Part shown: positions 1 through 9,300 of the stretch, in pieces
Numbering within the stretch: the first letter of the stretch is position 1
Layout of the letters: every line of letters begins with the position of its first letter
Source: Larus michahellis
Lineage: Eukaryota; Chordata; Aves; Charadriiformes; Laridae
Assembly (NCBI RefSeq): GCF_964199755.1
Contig: NC_133897.1
Coordinates: 70,736,661 to 70,800,660, forward strand
Direction: 5' to 3'
DNA: 64,000 bases
Position numbers and translations under genes: made by a program
The notes under the pieces: model-generated
Databases searched by the model: none
Seen by the model: only the letters and a program-made list of their open reading frames with translations
Told to the model about the DNA's origin: nothing

Positions 1-1800
1 CATGGCAGGGGTTCAGATCTGCCCAGTAACTCTTTCTATTAACTCCACAGGAATTGTGAAAAGGCTCCTCAAGTTGAAAGGGCGGGCAGCCTGGGTCACA
101 GCCTCCCGGAGCCTGGGCTGACCAGGGTACAACAGCCCAGTTAGCAACCCTCGGACACAGGAGCCACCACGACACGGTGAGAAACAGGTTTTGGACAGTA
201 TCAAGACACCTGCTTGGGAGACGGAGGAGTGTGCAGACTCTCCTCTCTCTTGGGCCTGGAGCTGCCTGTTGTTATGGACCAGGCCACCTTTCAAGGCTTT
301 TCCAGCACGGTTATGCTTACACAACCACAGATAAAGTAACTACCGAATTCCCAGGCGGGGAGAAGCATTAGGCTTTGGCAAAAGAAACTTCTTCGTTTGC
401 CGGTATAATCAAACACCTCCCTGAACAGCCTAAACTATACTGCTATACTGATTCTTTTCCAGTCATACCATAGTTTATATTTGGAAGTGATGGGTGGGTT
501 GCCAGTGCAGTTACATCTGCAAAGATAGAGCATTTTCATAACCCTAACCAGTGCAGGTGTGCTGGCCAAATTTCAGGCTGATCCCTACAGTCTTTTGCAT
601 AGCGGGGCCTTGTTTTCAGCTGGGGGGGGTCTCAGTCTTCACGCACTACTTGCGACTCAACTAATCAAGCGCTAAATTTACATTGGTGCTGCTCACCTCA
701 GCTCGCTGCCTCAACCACCCAGCATTTTCTCTCTCCTCTTACCAGGCTTTGATAGCACTTTCTCAAAAATGCTCAGCCAGGAGCCAACCGGGAAAATACC
801 CTCGCCTCCCAGTCCCAGAAAAATCCTCCGTGAGTTTTGGGGAAAACTAGGTGGGAGGTGGAGAACTGCAGAAGGGGCTGGATTGTCTCCCCACCAAAGG
901 GTTTGCAGAGCAATAAGGTGCTTCAGCCTTACTGTCCCAAAAAATCGGGTCTGCTGCAAACCAGCGCGGCTGCGAGAGGGGCACAGCTGTCAGGATGCGC
1001 AGCCCCTTTCCTGGCACGTGCCACGGATGGCTTATCGCTCTGGGAGGGTGCCAGCCCCAGCCTATAGATACCACCGGCCTGACCGCTTTATTCCTCCCCC
1101 ATCCCACATCTCTTCCCCAAAGTAAATGTGGAGGGCTGAAGGCATACAACAAACTTCAGACTTTTTCAGCAGGTGGAGCCCAAAATTACCTTCCGGCTTC
1201 CAAACCTTTAAGGGGTAGAAGAAGCCTTCCTAGGCTTTTATGGCCAGGAGTTCCTCCCATTAGAGAGGTGAATGCTATACCAAGAAAAATGCACTAAATT
1301 CATATTTAAAGATCTTGTAGCACCCATTAAGGAGAAATTTTAAGAGTTGCCTATGACACCAACATCCCTCCCACAAAGAGGAAAAAAACCTGTACAATTA
1401 TTCTCCCAGAATCATCCCGTTACATATGCTTCTCTTTGTATTTGCTTACCACCACCTTCTAGGAATCAAACCTTCGCATAGGACAGCTTTACAAAGCTGC
1501 TTGAACCAACCTGCTTGACACCTATCACCATTAGGATATGCTGAAGGCCAGGGGCATTGAAAATCAATTATATTTTACAGCAAATATTCTTATTTAAAAA
1601 AAAAAAAAATAAGGTTTGGATGGGATTTGGCGAGCCTTGAAACTTCCACCACCACCTCAGCAACTAACACCTGCAGAAACCCACGCGCGAGGCAGCTCCA
1701 GCCCATCCTCACCCTCTCCCAGCCGCGCCAAGAGGTGAAGCGCTTGCTCCCGAGCTCTTGCAAAAGTATTTCAGAATTCACAGCAGCAGCATCCCATACC
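1..1800 (-). other. E2F3: E2F3 intron 1, distal part, no exon seen
   Basis: This stretch lies downstream of both E2F3 first exons on the minus strand, so it should be intron 1. I looked on the minus strand for the start of E2F3 exon 2, which in vertebrates begins with the AKRRLELGE-type cyclin-binding motif, and found nothing like it; that exon is presumably beyond the left edge. Base composition rises from about 45% GC at the left to GC-rich near 1700. An A-run lies near 1595-1608. The short ORFs here look random. Confidence 0.6.
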
Positions 1801-1817
1801 TGGATCACCACCGACTG

Positions 1818-1862
1818 GATGCGGGGGGGGGGGGGGGGGGATGGGGGGGCGGGGGGAAGGGG
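1818..1862 (+). repeat. G-run low-complexity tract
   Basis: An uninterrupted run of G followed by further G6-G7 blocks with single interruptions. It lies in E2F3 intron 1 just downstream of the E2F3b exon. The plus strand is G-rich here, so the E2F3 transcript is C-rich. Homopolymer length in the assembly may be unreliable. Confidence 0.85.
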
Positions 1863-2008
1863 GTGGTGTTAAAACCCCTTTTGCCCGGGCAGGGGCGCAG
1901 CGGGGTGGGAAGGGGTGAGGTGGGAAGGAGTTTAAGAGATCCCACGCCGCCGGGCGGGGGTCTTGGGCGGCGGGGGGGCAGGTGAGCGGCCGCCGGAGGC
2001 AGGCAGGT

Positions 2009-2050
2009 GACCCCCCCCCCCCCACCACCACCACCACCACCGCCGCCGTC
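2009..2050 (+). repeat. C-run followed by CCA/CCG triplet repeat
   Basis: A run of about 14 C is followed by CAC/ACC triplets and then CCG triplets. Strand polarity is opposite to the G-run 150 bp to the left, so the E2F3 pre-mRNA is G-rich here. The proline- or glycine-rich ORFs across it are translation artefacts. Confidence 0.8.
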
Positions 2051-2287
2051 GCTCACTACCCCCGCCCAGCAGGGATGCCCCGCACCCCCCCAACTCATCG
2101 GAGCCCACGAGGGCCAAGCGAGCACCCGAAAACAGCGAGGACAAAGAAAACCCCACGAGTGGGGGGCGGATTTTTTTTTTTTTTTCTTTCTGGAGGGGTG
2201 CGTGGAAATTTTAAGGGGGGTGGAATTTGGGGAACGGCGGGGGGCGGGGGGGTGTCGATACGCGCCGCCACCCCACGAGTCACTGAC

Positions 2288-2302
2288 CTGCTGCAGGGGC
2301 AT
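2288..2302 (-). CDS. E2F3: E2F3b alternative first coding exon (MPLQQ)
   Basis: On the minus strand an ATG at 2302 opens five codons, M-P-L-Q-Q, followed immediately by a splice donor, CAG|GTCAGTG. The E2F3b isoform of mammals, made from an intronic promoter, starts with MPLQQ(Q) and then joins the AKRRLELGE segment encoded by shared exon 2. The position (inside the CpG island, 645 bp downstream of the E2F3a exon end), the codon-exact match and the phase-0 donor, which matches the phase of exon 1a, all support the call. E2F3b lacks the N-terminal extension of E2F3a but keeps the DNA-binding, dimerisation, marked-box and pocket-protein-binding regions encoded downstream. The 15-nt coding part is too short to prove alone, and its acceptor exon lies outside the window. 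The 5' UTR presumably extends rightward into 2303-2600. Confidence 0.8.
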
Positions 2303-2947
2303 TTCCGAGAGCGGCGGGGACCGGGGGAAGGGGGGGGGGGGCGGCCGGCCGGCGGTCGGGCTGTCCCAGGCCAGAGGGAGGAGGAGGAGGAGGAGGAGGG
2401 AGGAGGAGGAGGAAGCGGCGTCCCCCTCCCCGCCCGCCCCGGCTCCCAGTCACAACCGCGGCCTCCGCGCACGTGTGCCAGACGTCACCGGCGGCTCCGG
2501 GGGTGAAGCGGAGACACCGGCGGGGCACGGCCCGGCCCCCCCCAGCCCCGGGGTGGAGGGGGGGGGGTGGAAAGAGGGTGGGGAGCGGGGCCCTTCCCTC
2601 GCTCCTTGCACCCGTGCGGCGGGACGTGGCGGGGGTTTAATTCCCCCCTCCCCCCCGCCTTTTTTTTTATTTTTAATTTTTTTTTTTTTTTTCCTTTTAA
2701 ATAAGACCCGGCAGCAGGGTGCGGGGGGGTGGGGGGGTGGAAAGGAGGCAGGAAAGTTTATTGCAACAAAGCGCTGCCTCCGCCTTTCCTGCCCCCCCTC
2801 CCTTCCCCCCACCTCAACCCCCTCTTCCCCGCCCGCCCGCCCGCCCCCCGGGCCCGGACGGCGGCGAGGAAGAGGGCCTGCCTGGCGCTGATTCCCCCAC
2901 CGTCCCCCTTCACCCTCCCGCGGGGACGGGGGGAAAAAAAGAATTAC
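2303..2947 (-). promoter_or_regulatory. E2F3: E2F3a intron 1 start and E2F3b promoter/5' UTR
   Basis: This 645-bp stretch separates the two alternative first exons. On the minus strand it begins with the E2F3a donor (GTAATT at 2947-2942) and ends at the E2F3b ATG. It holds an E-box CACGTG (2470-2475), a CRE-like half site GACGTCAC just beside it, a GGA triplet repeat (about 2377-2412), a T-rich tract (about 2660-2700) and several G-runs. It should contain the E2F3b start site, but no clear TATA box or initiator was identified. Confidence 0.6.
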
Positions 2948-3268
2948 CGGGGGGCGGCCTCCGCCGAGAGCGGGCTGCAGCAGCGCCGTCCTGCCGGCGG
3001 GTCCGTGGGGGGTGCAGTACAGAGAGCTGCCAGCGGGCTGGCCCCCATCCGCCGCCGGGGCAAAGGCACCGGGAGCCTGGGAAGCAGCGGCGGCGGCGGC
3101 GGAGGAGACAACACAGGGCGCCCCCACGGCCGCCGCGCCGGTGCTGCGGATCTGGATGAAGGTGCCGGCGGCAAAGCGGGCCGAGAAGCCGGCGGGGGCT
3201 GCTCTGGAGTCCGTGGACGGTGCGGGCGGCGGCGCTGCCGGGGCCGGCGGCTGGAGTCCCCTTCTCAT
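2948..3268 (-). CDS. E2F3: E2F3a first coding exon (transcription factor E2F3, N-terminus)
   Basis: Encodes the first 107 residues of E2F3a, the activator E2F that binds DNA with DP partners and drives G1/S genes. The ATG at 3268 starts MRRGLQP, close to the human start MRKGIQP. The conserved centre is FIQIRSTG (about residues 37-44; human YIQILTT), and the C-terminal part has SSLYCTPHGP (about 81-90; human SLLYTTPHGP) and LLQPALGGGRPP (96-107). An alanine run of about seven lies at residues 57-62. The exon ends CCG|GTAATT, phase 0, after Pro-Pro, exactly where human E2F3a joins exon 2 (AKRRLELGE). No other ATG lies upstream on this strand as far as 3627, supporting the start. The exon is some 25 residues shorter than human; the human segment between the start and the FIQI motif is largely replaced by a Pro/Ala-rich stretch. 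DNA-binding and dimerisation exons lie beyond the left edge. Confidence 0.9.
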
Positions 3269-3598
3269 CCTTCCCTCCGGGTCTGTCCCCGCAGCCGCGT
3301 CTCCTCCTCCTCCTCCCCCCGTCCCTCCCCCCCCGGCCTTCCCAGCTCCGTTCCTCCTCGATGCCGAGGCCCCGCGCAAAATACTGGGGGCTGCGGGTGC
3401 CGGGGGGGCCCCGGCTGCAGGATGCGGGGCGCCGGGGGGGGACGGAGGCGGCGGGGCGGGCAGATGCGGCGGATGGAGCGGGGCCGCTCCCGCTGTGTGG
3501 GGCCGGCTGGAAAATGGCTCCAGGAAGCGGCGGCTGCTGACAATGAATGAAGGGAAAGGAGACGGGTTACGCGCCAAGGGCCTCCCGCGAAACTCGGA

Positions 3599-3606
3599 TT
3601 TCCCGC
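3599..3606 (+). promoter_or_regulatory. E2F-type site upstream of E2F3a
   Basis: TTTCCCGC fits the TTTSSCGC E2F consensus. It lies 331 bp upstream of the E2F3a ATG. Near-consensus copies lie close by at 3584-3592 (CCCGCGAAA, on the minus strand TTTCGCGGG) and 3571-3577 (GCGCCAA). Clustering near the expected start region suggests autoregulation by E2F, as known for mammalian E2F3a, but this is motif evidence only. Confidence 0.5.
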
Positions 3607-3622
3607 CCTCTTTTCAAACCAA

Positions 3623-3676
3623 ATTTGCATAGCCCCGCCCCCGGGGCGCGCCCCGCCCGCCTCGCCGCCTCATTGG
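3623..3676 (-). promoter_or_regulatory. Octamer plus CCAAT module, proximal
   Basis: ATTTGCAT (minus-strand ATGCAAAT, the POU octamer) at 3623-3630 is followed by ATTGG (minus-strand CCAAT, NF-Y type) at 3672-3676, with GC boxes between. It is about 360-410 bp upstream of the E2F3a ATG. Confidence 0.5.
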
Positions 3677-3757
3677 CCCCCGCCGCCTTCCCCACCGTCC
3701 AACGGGGCGCCCGCCTCCCCGCCCCTCTCCCTTCCCACTGGCCCGCCGCCGCACGAT

Positions 3758-3781
3758 ATTTGCATGCCGCCCGCCGATTGG
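3758..3781 (-). promoter_or_regulatory. Octamer plus CCAAT module, distal
   Basis: A second exact octamer ATTTGCAT at 3758-3765 is followed by ATTGG at 3777-3781. It repeats the order and orientation of the proximal module 135 bp away. The tight spacing and identical polarity make chance less likely than for a single site. Confidence 0.5.
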
Positions 3782-4899
3782 CTGCGGCGGGGGCGAGGGC
3801 TGGGGGATTCCCCCCGGCCCCGGCGAGGAGCCGGGATCCCGGCCGAGCCCGGCTCCCTGACACTGACAGCTGCGCCCGCCCCGCCGGCACCCGCACGGCC
3901 CACGGCGCCTCCCCGCCGGGGGGCCGGGAGGGACGGAGAGAGGGAGCGACCCCCAGCCCCGGCCCCGCAGCCCCTCGGCCCGGTGGGGCTCCCCTCCGGG
4001 GTGGGGCGGGGGATGCCGGTTTGCAGCCACCCCGCCTCCCCGGGAAGGCGCTGGCCCGGCCGGCGTGTGGAAACCCCGCCGCCGCTCCGGAGGGGCTGGG
4101 AGGTGCGTGCGGCGAGGGGATGGCGCCTTCCGCTGGGCCGGGTTCCCGGTTCTGCCGCTTGGATGGGGTCACCTGAGTTCTTGCCCTGGTTTGCTCGGGA
4201 AAGGGGAAAGGTGAAGTTTTGAGGGAGACGAGGGGCGGGATTTCACGCTCCGGTAGCTGGACAAACCCTTTCCGTCGTCTCTGTGCTGCTGCACCCCCAT
4301 AAATCTTCGAACCAGCCCATCTGAGATGTTGCATTTATTTTTTTCCACCCACCAAAATATTCCCTTCCCTTAGGATCTGTATCACCTCCAAGAAGTAACA
4401 CAGTGGAACTATGCCCACCAGCTCTTTCCACTTTCTGGGCAGCATCTTCACACAGTAAATGCACCCTAAATTTAAATGCCCCCATAACTTCTTAACCCCC
4501 CCGACCCTGCCCAGCACCCACTAGCCATGCCCAATTTTCCCCTGTTTTGTTTCCCCTCCCTCACACCCTGCCACCAGTACTCCTAACAGACGCGCTGCAG
4601 GCTGCACATCCAGGCTCACGCTGCTGAATCGGTGCAGACAAAGATCCTTTCCTTTGGTAACACCCCCCATTCCAACACAAGCAGGCATATGAACAAGTTG
4701 CTCCACCAAGTCTGCAGCCCTGCTTATAGTTCCCCCTGGTCTGACCCCAGCTCAAACGGAGCAGATGCCTACGGTGTGATGCTGTTGCACATAAAATGAG
4801 GGCATCTTCCATTCTGGTCATGTTTTCCATCAAAGGAAGAAATTTTGTTCCATTTGGCACTGGAGAGGCCTTGATTAACCTACTGCATACAATTTTGGG

Positions 4900-5215
4900 T
4901 GCTGCACGTTAGGGAAGATAGAGCCTGGAGAGAATCCAGAGGAAAACAAGAACATTAAAACATGGTCAGAAAAATGTGTCTTTCTACAAAGGTTGACTTT
5001 TGTTTTGTCGGGGTGAAAAGTAGGGGAAGAGGACATGGCAGTGATGATCTGATACGCAACAAGTCTCAAAGAGATTGGTCTTCCTCCATAGGAAAGGTAG
5101 CAGACTTTTTAAGCAATATTAGATTTAATCTAGATAATTGGGGATCAGTAGATGTTGAAGTGAGGAAACCCTGCAGCAGCCTACCAAGGATACTGAATGA
5201 GTTTTTTTAATAGAT
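4900..5215 (+). repeat. Old, decayed CR1-type LINE 3' fragment
   Basis: The stretch from about 4918 (GGAGAGAATCCAGAGGAAAAC) through the segments near 5030 (GAGGACATGGCAGT), 5065 (CTCAAAGAGATTGG) and 5104-5215 follows the order of the C-terminal ORF2/3' region of old amniote CR1 elements as I remember them. It is badly diverged with many stops. No endpoints or target-site duplication are visible. Confidence 0.45.
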
Positions 5216-5849
5216 GAGGAAGAGTTCCTTTAGGAGTGATGCAAGTTTGGGCTCAGCATCCAGGACCTTTCCAAGTCTAAACACCTTTCCAAGTCTTCAT
5301 TATGGTCCTTCCAGACCAGGCTGGAGCAGGGCTTGGCAGAAAAATTTAATGTTCTTCTGCAAACTTTAGCATTGTTTAAAATTTTACTTAAATCTGCAGT
5401 TCTGCTACTGTGGACCGCTCTTAAGGAGTCAGCCAGCAATGTCCAACTTTCTGCCCGCGCACAGCGTGAAGCAGCTGAGAGCTGTACTCAACATGCCTTG
5501 GCCATGGCAGGTATAGCAGCACCTTGCTGGCCAGGTGAGGCATATCCTCGGCAGAAGCAGGGAGAAACGCAGATCTCTCCCTACTGCAGAGTTCATCTTC
5601 AGTTTTCTTCCGGAACATCTTTTATGGTTTTCCCCTGCCATGGTCTTTGCCATCTTTAGCAAACTACCCATCGTGCCAGGGCGTCCTAGGCCAGGACTCG
5701 CTGCCTCCTGGCAGGAGAAGGTTACTGGGGCACATCGGAGGGCCACAGCAGGGCAGAAGCTGAGGAATGAGGACAGCAGGTGAAGGGGGAGGGAAAAGTT
5801 CAGATATAGAGAAATGTGCAGGCAGTCAGCTTGCTGATAGTTCAAAATA

Positions 5850-6360
5850 TTTTTTTCCCATGTTTGGAAATGGTAACACTACATTGCTTTTGCATATCCT
5901 GGAGGAAAGGGAATGGAAAAAACAGGAAAGAAAGGTAACCGCGGGCAGCTGTGAAAGGAGTAATGGGAACTCCTCAGGAAAGAGAGGAGAAGAAAGGAAA
6001 AAGGTATCTAGGAAACAATGTGGACAGATACAACAGTATATAAAAACAAAAAAAAAAAAAGAAAAAGGGAGGGGGAAGGAAATAATCAAAGATCCTGCAA
6101 GCTAAAGAGAAGAAACGTGGGCCATGATCTTACACCGTAAGGAAAGAAAGGGAATAAAGAAAGAAACAAGGTACAAACATAGCAAAGTGGCAACAGCAAA
6201 AATAGAGTCCTTAGAGCCGACCTTTAAAGAGAAAGACTAAAATATAGAAAGAGCCCTGCAGATACAGTAGAAACAGCCAGGATCCCAGGAGCAGAAACAA
6301 ACCGCAGTCAAACAGAGGGAGCAAAAGAGGCAGTGCACAGACTAAGGCACGGTACACTTC
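5850..6360 (+). other. Purine-biased A/G-rich stretch
   Basis: The plus strand is strongly purine-rich with GAAA and GGAA blocks and an A-run near 6046-6060. The lysine/glutamate-rich ORF across 5767-6105 follows from this composition and is not considered a gene. Confidence 0.5.
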
Positions 6361-7226
6361 AGAATTCACTTTCACGTGTTGGTTCTTTCATTATCTAAGC
6401 TCCTAGTAGCTCATCACTCTGCAAAGGGCCTAAGCCAAGCAGTTGAAATAAAATCAAGCTAAACTATCAGCAGTTGAATCCTATGTTGTTTCTTTGTGTG
6501 TTGTTTTTCATTGTGAAGGAAAAGGGTCTGGCTTAATGCATAAGAAAGGTTAAGAGTTTTCAAGAGACAAGCAAAACCCTGGTACGCTCAGAAGGACACT
6601 TTAACAGAACTGCAATAAATCCAGAAAGACAGCATCTGTTTTTACATAAGAAAAAGAATAGAAAATAAATCTTTACTCCAGCAGGAGAAGAAACTCTGCC
6701 AGGTAGCATTTCCCTGTAACCAGCTGTAAAAGGCTGGTCCCAGGAACGCGCCCAAGCTGCATGGGATGGCCAGGACATGCTTCCCATATTGTCTGAATGG
6801 GAAGGTCGCATGCTCCTGTCTTCTGGAAGCAGAGTTGTGCTGTGACTGTGGTGAGGCTGGTGGAGAAACTTCAAAGAAAAGCATGGGGTTCATCTGAAAA
6901 GCAACTTTTTTATCCATAAACTGCCTTGTGCAGAAAACACTGTGGGAGAAGAGGTGCAATTTCTTTTCTTTAAACACAATTCTGTGGCAGATATTTCACT
7001 TTGCAGCGGGACCTATTAAACGCGTTAATTCACTTGCTAGAGCTAATGGAAGGAAGGAACCTAAAGGAAGTGGAAAGTAAAACATACATAAGTGTATAGA
7101 GAGCTACATAAAGGAAGCTAATTGCAGGCCCAAGAACCTCTGTTGGTCTATAAAAAACAAATTGCTGCCTACTGGGATGTCATCATCCAGGTATCCATTG
7201 CAGAGAAAATACCCCGCAGAACTCAA

Positions 7227-7258
7227 AGGCTTAGGAGATTACGGCATCTCCTAAGCCT
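7227..7258. other. Perfect 13-bp inverted repeat (hairpin)
   Basis: AGGCTTAGGAGAT at 7227-7239 is perfectly complementary to ATCTCCTAAGCCT at 7246-7258 across a 6-nt loop (TACGGC). Pairing can be extended outward only with bulges. No transposon ends or tRNA features accompany it. Confidence 0.8.
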
Positions 7259-8029
7259 GATGTGCAGCTGTGATTTATCTTTCCTTGTGAGTATGGTACT
7301 ATGGTACTATACCACTATCCATGTGAGTGTGGTCTTTTTCTGTATGATGATATGCAATTTTACCCACGCAGTATCATTTAGGAAAAAGGCTGCATTTGTC
7401 CTGAAAATGGAAGGACCCGTGTAATGCGGATTGCTTTCTTTGGATTCTGACTGTTATTGCAACAACAGAGATTAAGCTTTGTCTCGGTGTTAAGATGGTT
7501 AAAAGCTGCCCTGGAGATCTGGATTCTAATGTGAGTTCTCCCATGAAGAAGATTCTGGACAATGTAAAAACGAAGACTGCAAAAAAGTTCCTGAGTTAAA
7601 AAAATTGACACTAAGAAGGGTCTGAATAGTAATAGACAGTAAATAAATGTATAGCCCTGCATACGGAATAATTACAAGGACAAAAAATACTGAATAGCTA
7701 CTTACTATATCAGACCTGCCCATCCTTCATACTGAACGAAGAATTGTGCAGAAACAACGATCACATAACAAAAGACTGCATCATTATGCATGCATGCAAG
7801 GGCCAGAACTGAGATTGTACAAAAAAACCTACTTCCCTAAATATTAGCCTTTAAGAACTCAATTTCTTAAATTTTGGAACTTGACATCACAAGCATCAAA
7901 GGAAGAGTTGAGAAGGGAGGGGTGGGATTATGTGCTTGTGATCACACATATGGAACACAACTTGCATGAGAGCATGGAGGGAGTACTGAGAGTGGTGGGA
8001 TACCTGCTTCCTGCTGTCACTGAAACTGT

Positions 8030-9300
8030 GACATCCCATCATCCAGGTCATTAAAGATGATGTTAAACACTGTGGGCCTCAGTATCAACCCCTATCAGAC
8101 ACCACTAACGACTGGCCTCCAGCTGGACTTCGTGCTGTTGATGAGAACTCTCTGGGCCTCACAGTTCAGCCAGTTTTCAGTACACTTCACTGTCCACTTA
8201 ACATAGCCCACACTTCATCCATTTGTCTATGAGGATGTTACAGGAGACACTGCCAAAAGCCTTACTGAAGTCAAGATAAACATCATCCACTACTCACTGT
8301 AAAGGGCCATTAGGTTGGTTAAGCGTATCTTTGTCTTCATAAATCCAAGCTGACTACTCCCAATCACCTTCCTGTCCTTCATGTGCTTGGAAATGGTTTC
8401 CAGGATAATTTGTTCCATCACCTTCTTAGGGACTGAGGTGAGGCTGACAGATCTGAGGTTCCCCAGTCTCCCTTCTTGAAGACAGGATTGACTTCTGCTT
8501 TCTTCTAGTCATCAGGAGCCTCTCCCAGATGCCATGACCCTCCACAGGTTATCAAGAGTGGCCCCACAGTGATGTTGGTCAGCTCCCTCAGCACTCCTTT
8601 GTACATCCCATCACATCCCATGAATTTCTGTACACCGAGTTTGTTTAAATGTTCCCCAACTCGATCCTCCTCTACTTAGGGTAAATCCTCATTTCTCTAG
8701 ACCTTCCTACCAGTCTCTCAGGAACCTGAGATTCCTGAAGGCAAATCTTACCGGTAACTGAGGCAAGGAAGGCATTCAGTGCCTCAGCCTTTTCCATGTC
8801 CTTTGTCACCAAGTCCCTTTCCCCATTCAGCAGCGGGCCCACATTACCCCTCCTCTTCCTTTTGCTGTTGATGTACCTAGAGAAGCTCTTCTTGCCTTTC
8901 ACATCCCACTTCAGATTCAACTTCAGGTGGGCTTTGGCTTTCCTAACCCTATGCATACATGCTTGGACAGCATCTCCATATTATTGCCTGGTCATTTGTC
9001 CCTGCTTCCACCTCTTACATGCTTCCTTCTTACATTCGAGTTTTGTTCATTGAGCTTCTTGTTCATCTGTGCCAGACTCTTGCTGACCTTGCGTGATTTC
9101 CAGGTCATTGGGATGGACCAATCTTTAGCTGCTGAAAAGCAACTGATCTTCTGGTCAGGAGACCTTCTCTCCAGGACAATCTCCCATGGGATTCTTCCAG
9201 GCAGATACCTGAAAAAGCCAAAGTCAGCTCTTTTCTAGTCTGGGTTGTGATCCTAGTTTTTGCCTTGCTCTGTCCACTCATGACTGCCATCTTAGGTTGA
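8030..9300 (-). mobile_element. CR1 LINE ORF2 fragment (linker and RT region), degraded
   Basis: Read on the minus strand, this is an internal piece of CR1 ORF2. From right to left it shows GQSKAKTRITT and GRIPWEIVLE (about 9290-9160), then VRKAKAHLKLNL, GNVGPLLNGERDLVTKDMEK and LNAFLASVTGK (about 8950-8730), which are typical of the linker between endonuclease and reverse transcriptase. Frame-shifted RT segments follow, ending near the conserved SGVPQGS-like region at about 8090. Stops and frameshifts break it throughout, and it ends before the F/YADD catalytic motif, so it is not functional. The CR1 3' tail is absent, so this is an internal remnant. CR1 is the dominant LINE of birds, which is a main reason to call the window avian. 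Confidence 0.85.

Larger units (their letters stand above)
1800..4200 (-). promoter_or_regulatory. E2F3: CpG island spanning the E2F3a and E2F3b first exons
   Basis: About 2.4 kb of very GC- and CpG-rich sequence with many GC boxes (CCCCGCCC type), sharply different from the AT-rich flanks. It contains the E2F3a first coding exon (2948-3268) and the E2F3b first coding exon (2288-2302). Minus-strand promoter signals upstream of E2F3a include ATTGG (inverted CCAAT) at 3672-3676 and 3777-3781, octamers ATTTGCAT at 3623-3630 and 3758-3765, and an E2F-type TTTCCCGC at 3599-3606. A canonical E-box CACGTG at 2470-2475 lies upstream of E2F3b. In mammals E2F3a is cell-cycle regulated through E2F and Myc sites while E2F3b is more constitutive; the sites here fit that but are untested. 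Many long ORFs through the island are low-complexity GC artefacts. Confidence 0.85.

Noticed and set aside
13..371. ORFs at the left edge as E2F3 exons
   Set aside because: Their translations do not resemble any E2F3 exon.
1771..3540. Many long Pro-, Gly- and Arg-rich frames in the first CpG island, including 2007-2891 plus and 2450-3577 minus as a whole
   Set aside because: High GC removes stop codons. Only the part of the minus-strand frame from the ATG at 3268 to the donor at 2948 matches E2F3a; the rest is intron or 5' UTR read through.
3547..4334. Frames of 138-255 codons upstream of E2F3a
   Set aside because: Low-complexity GC-rich frames through promoter DNA, with no recognisable domain.
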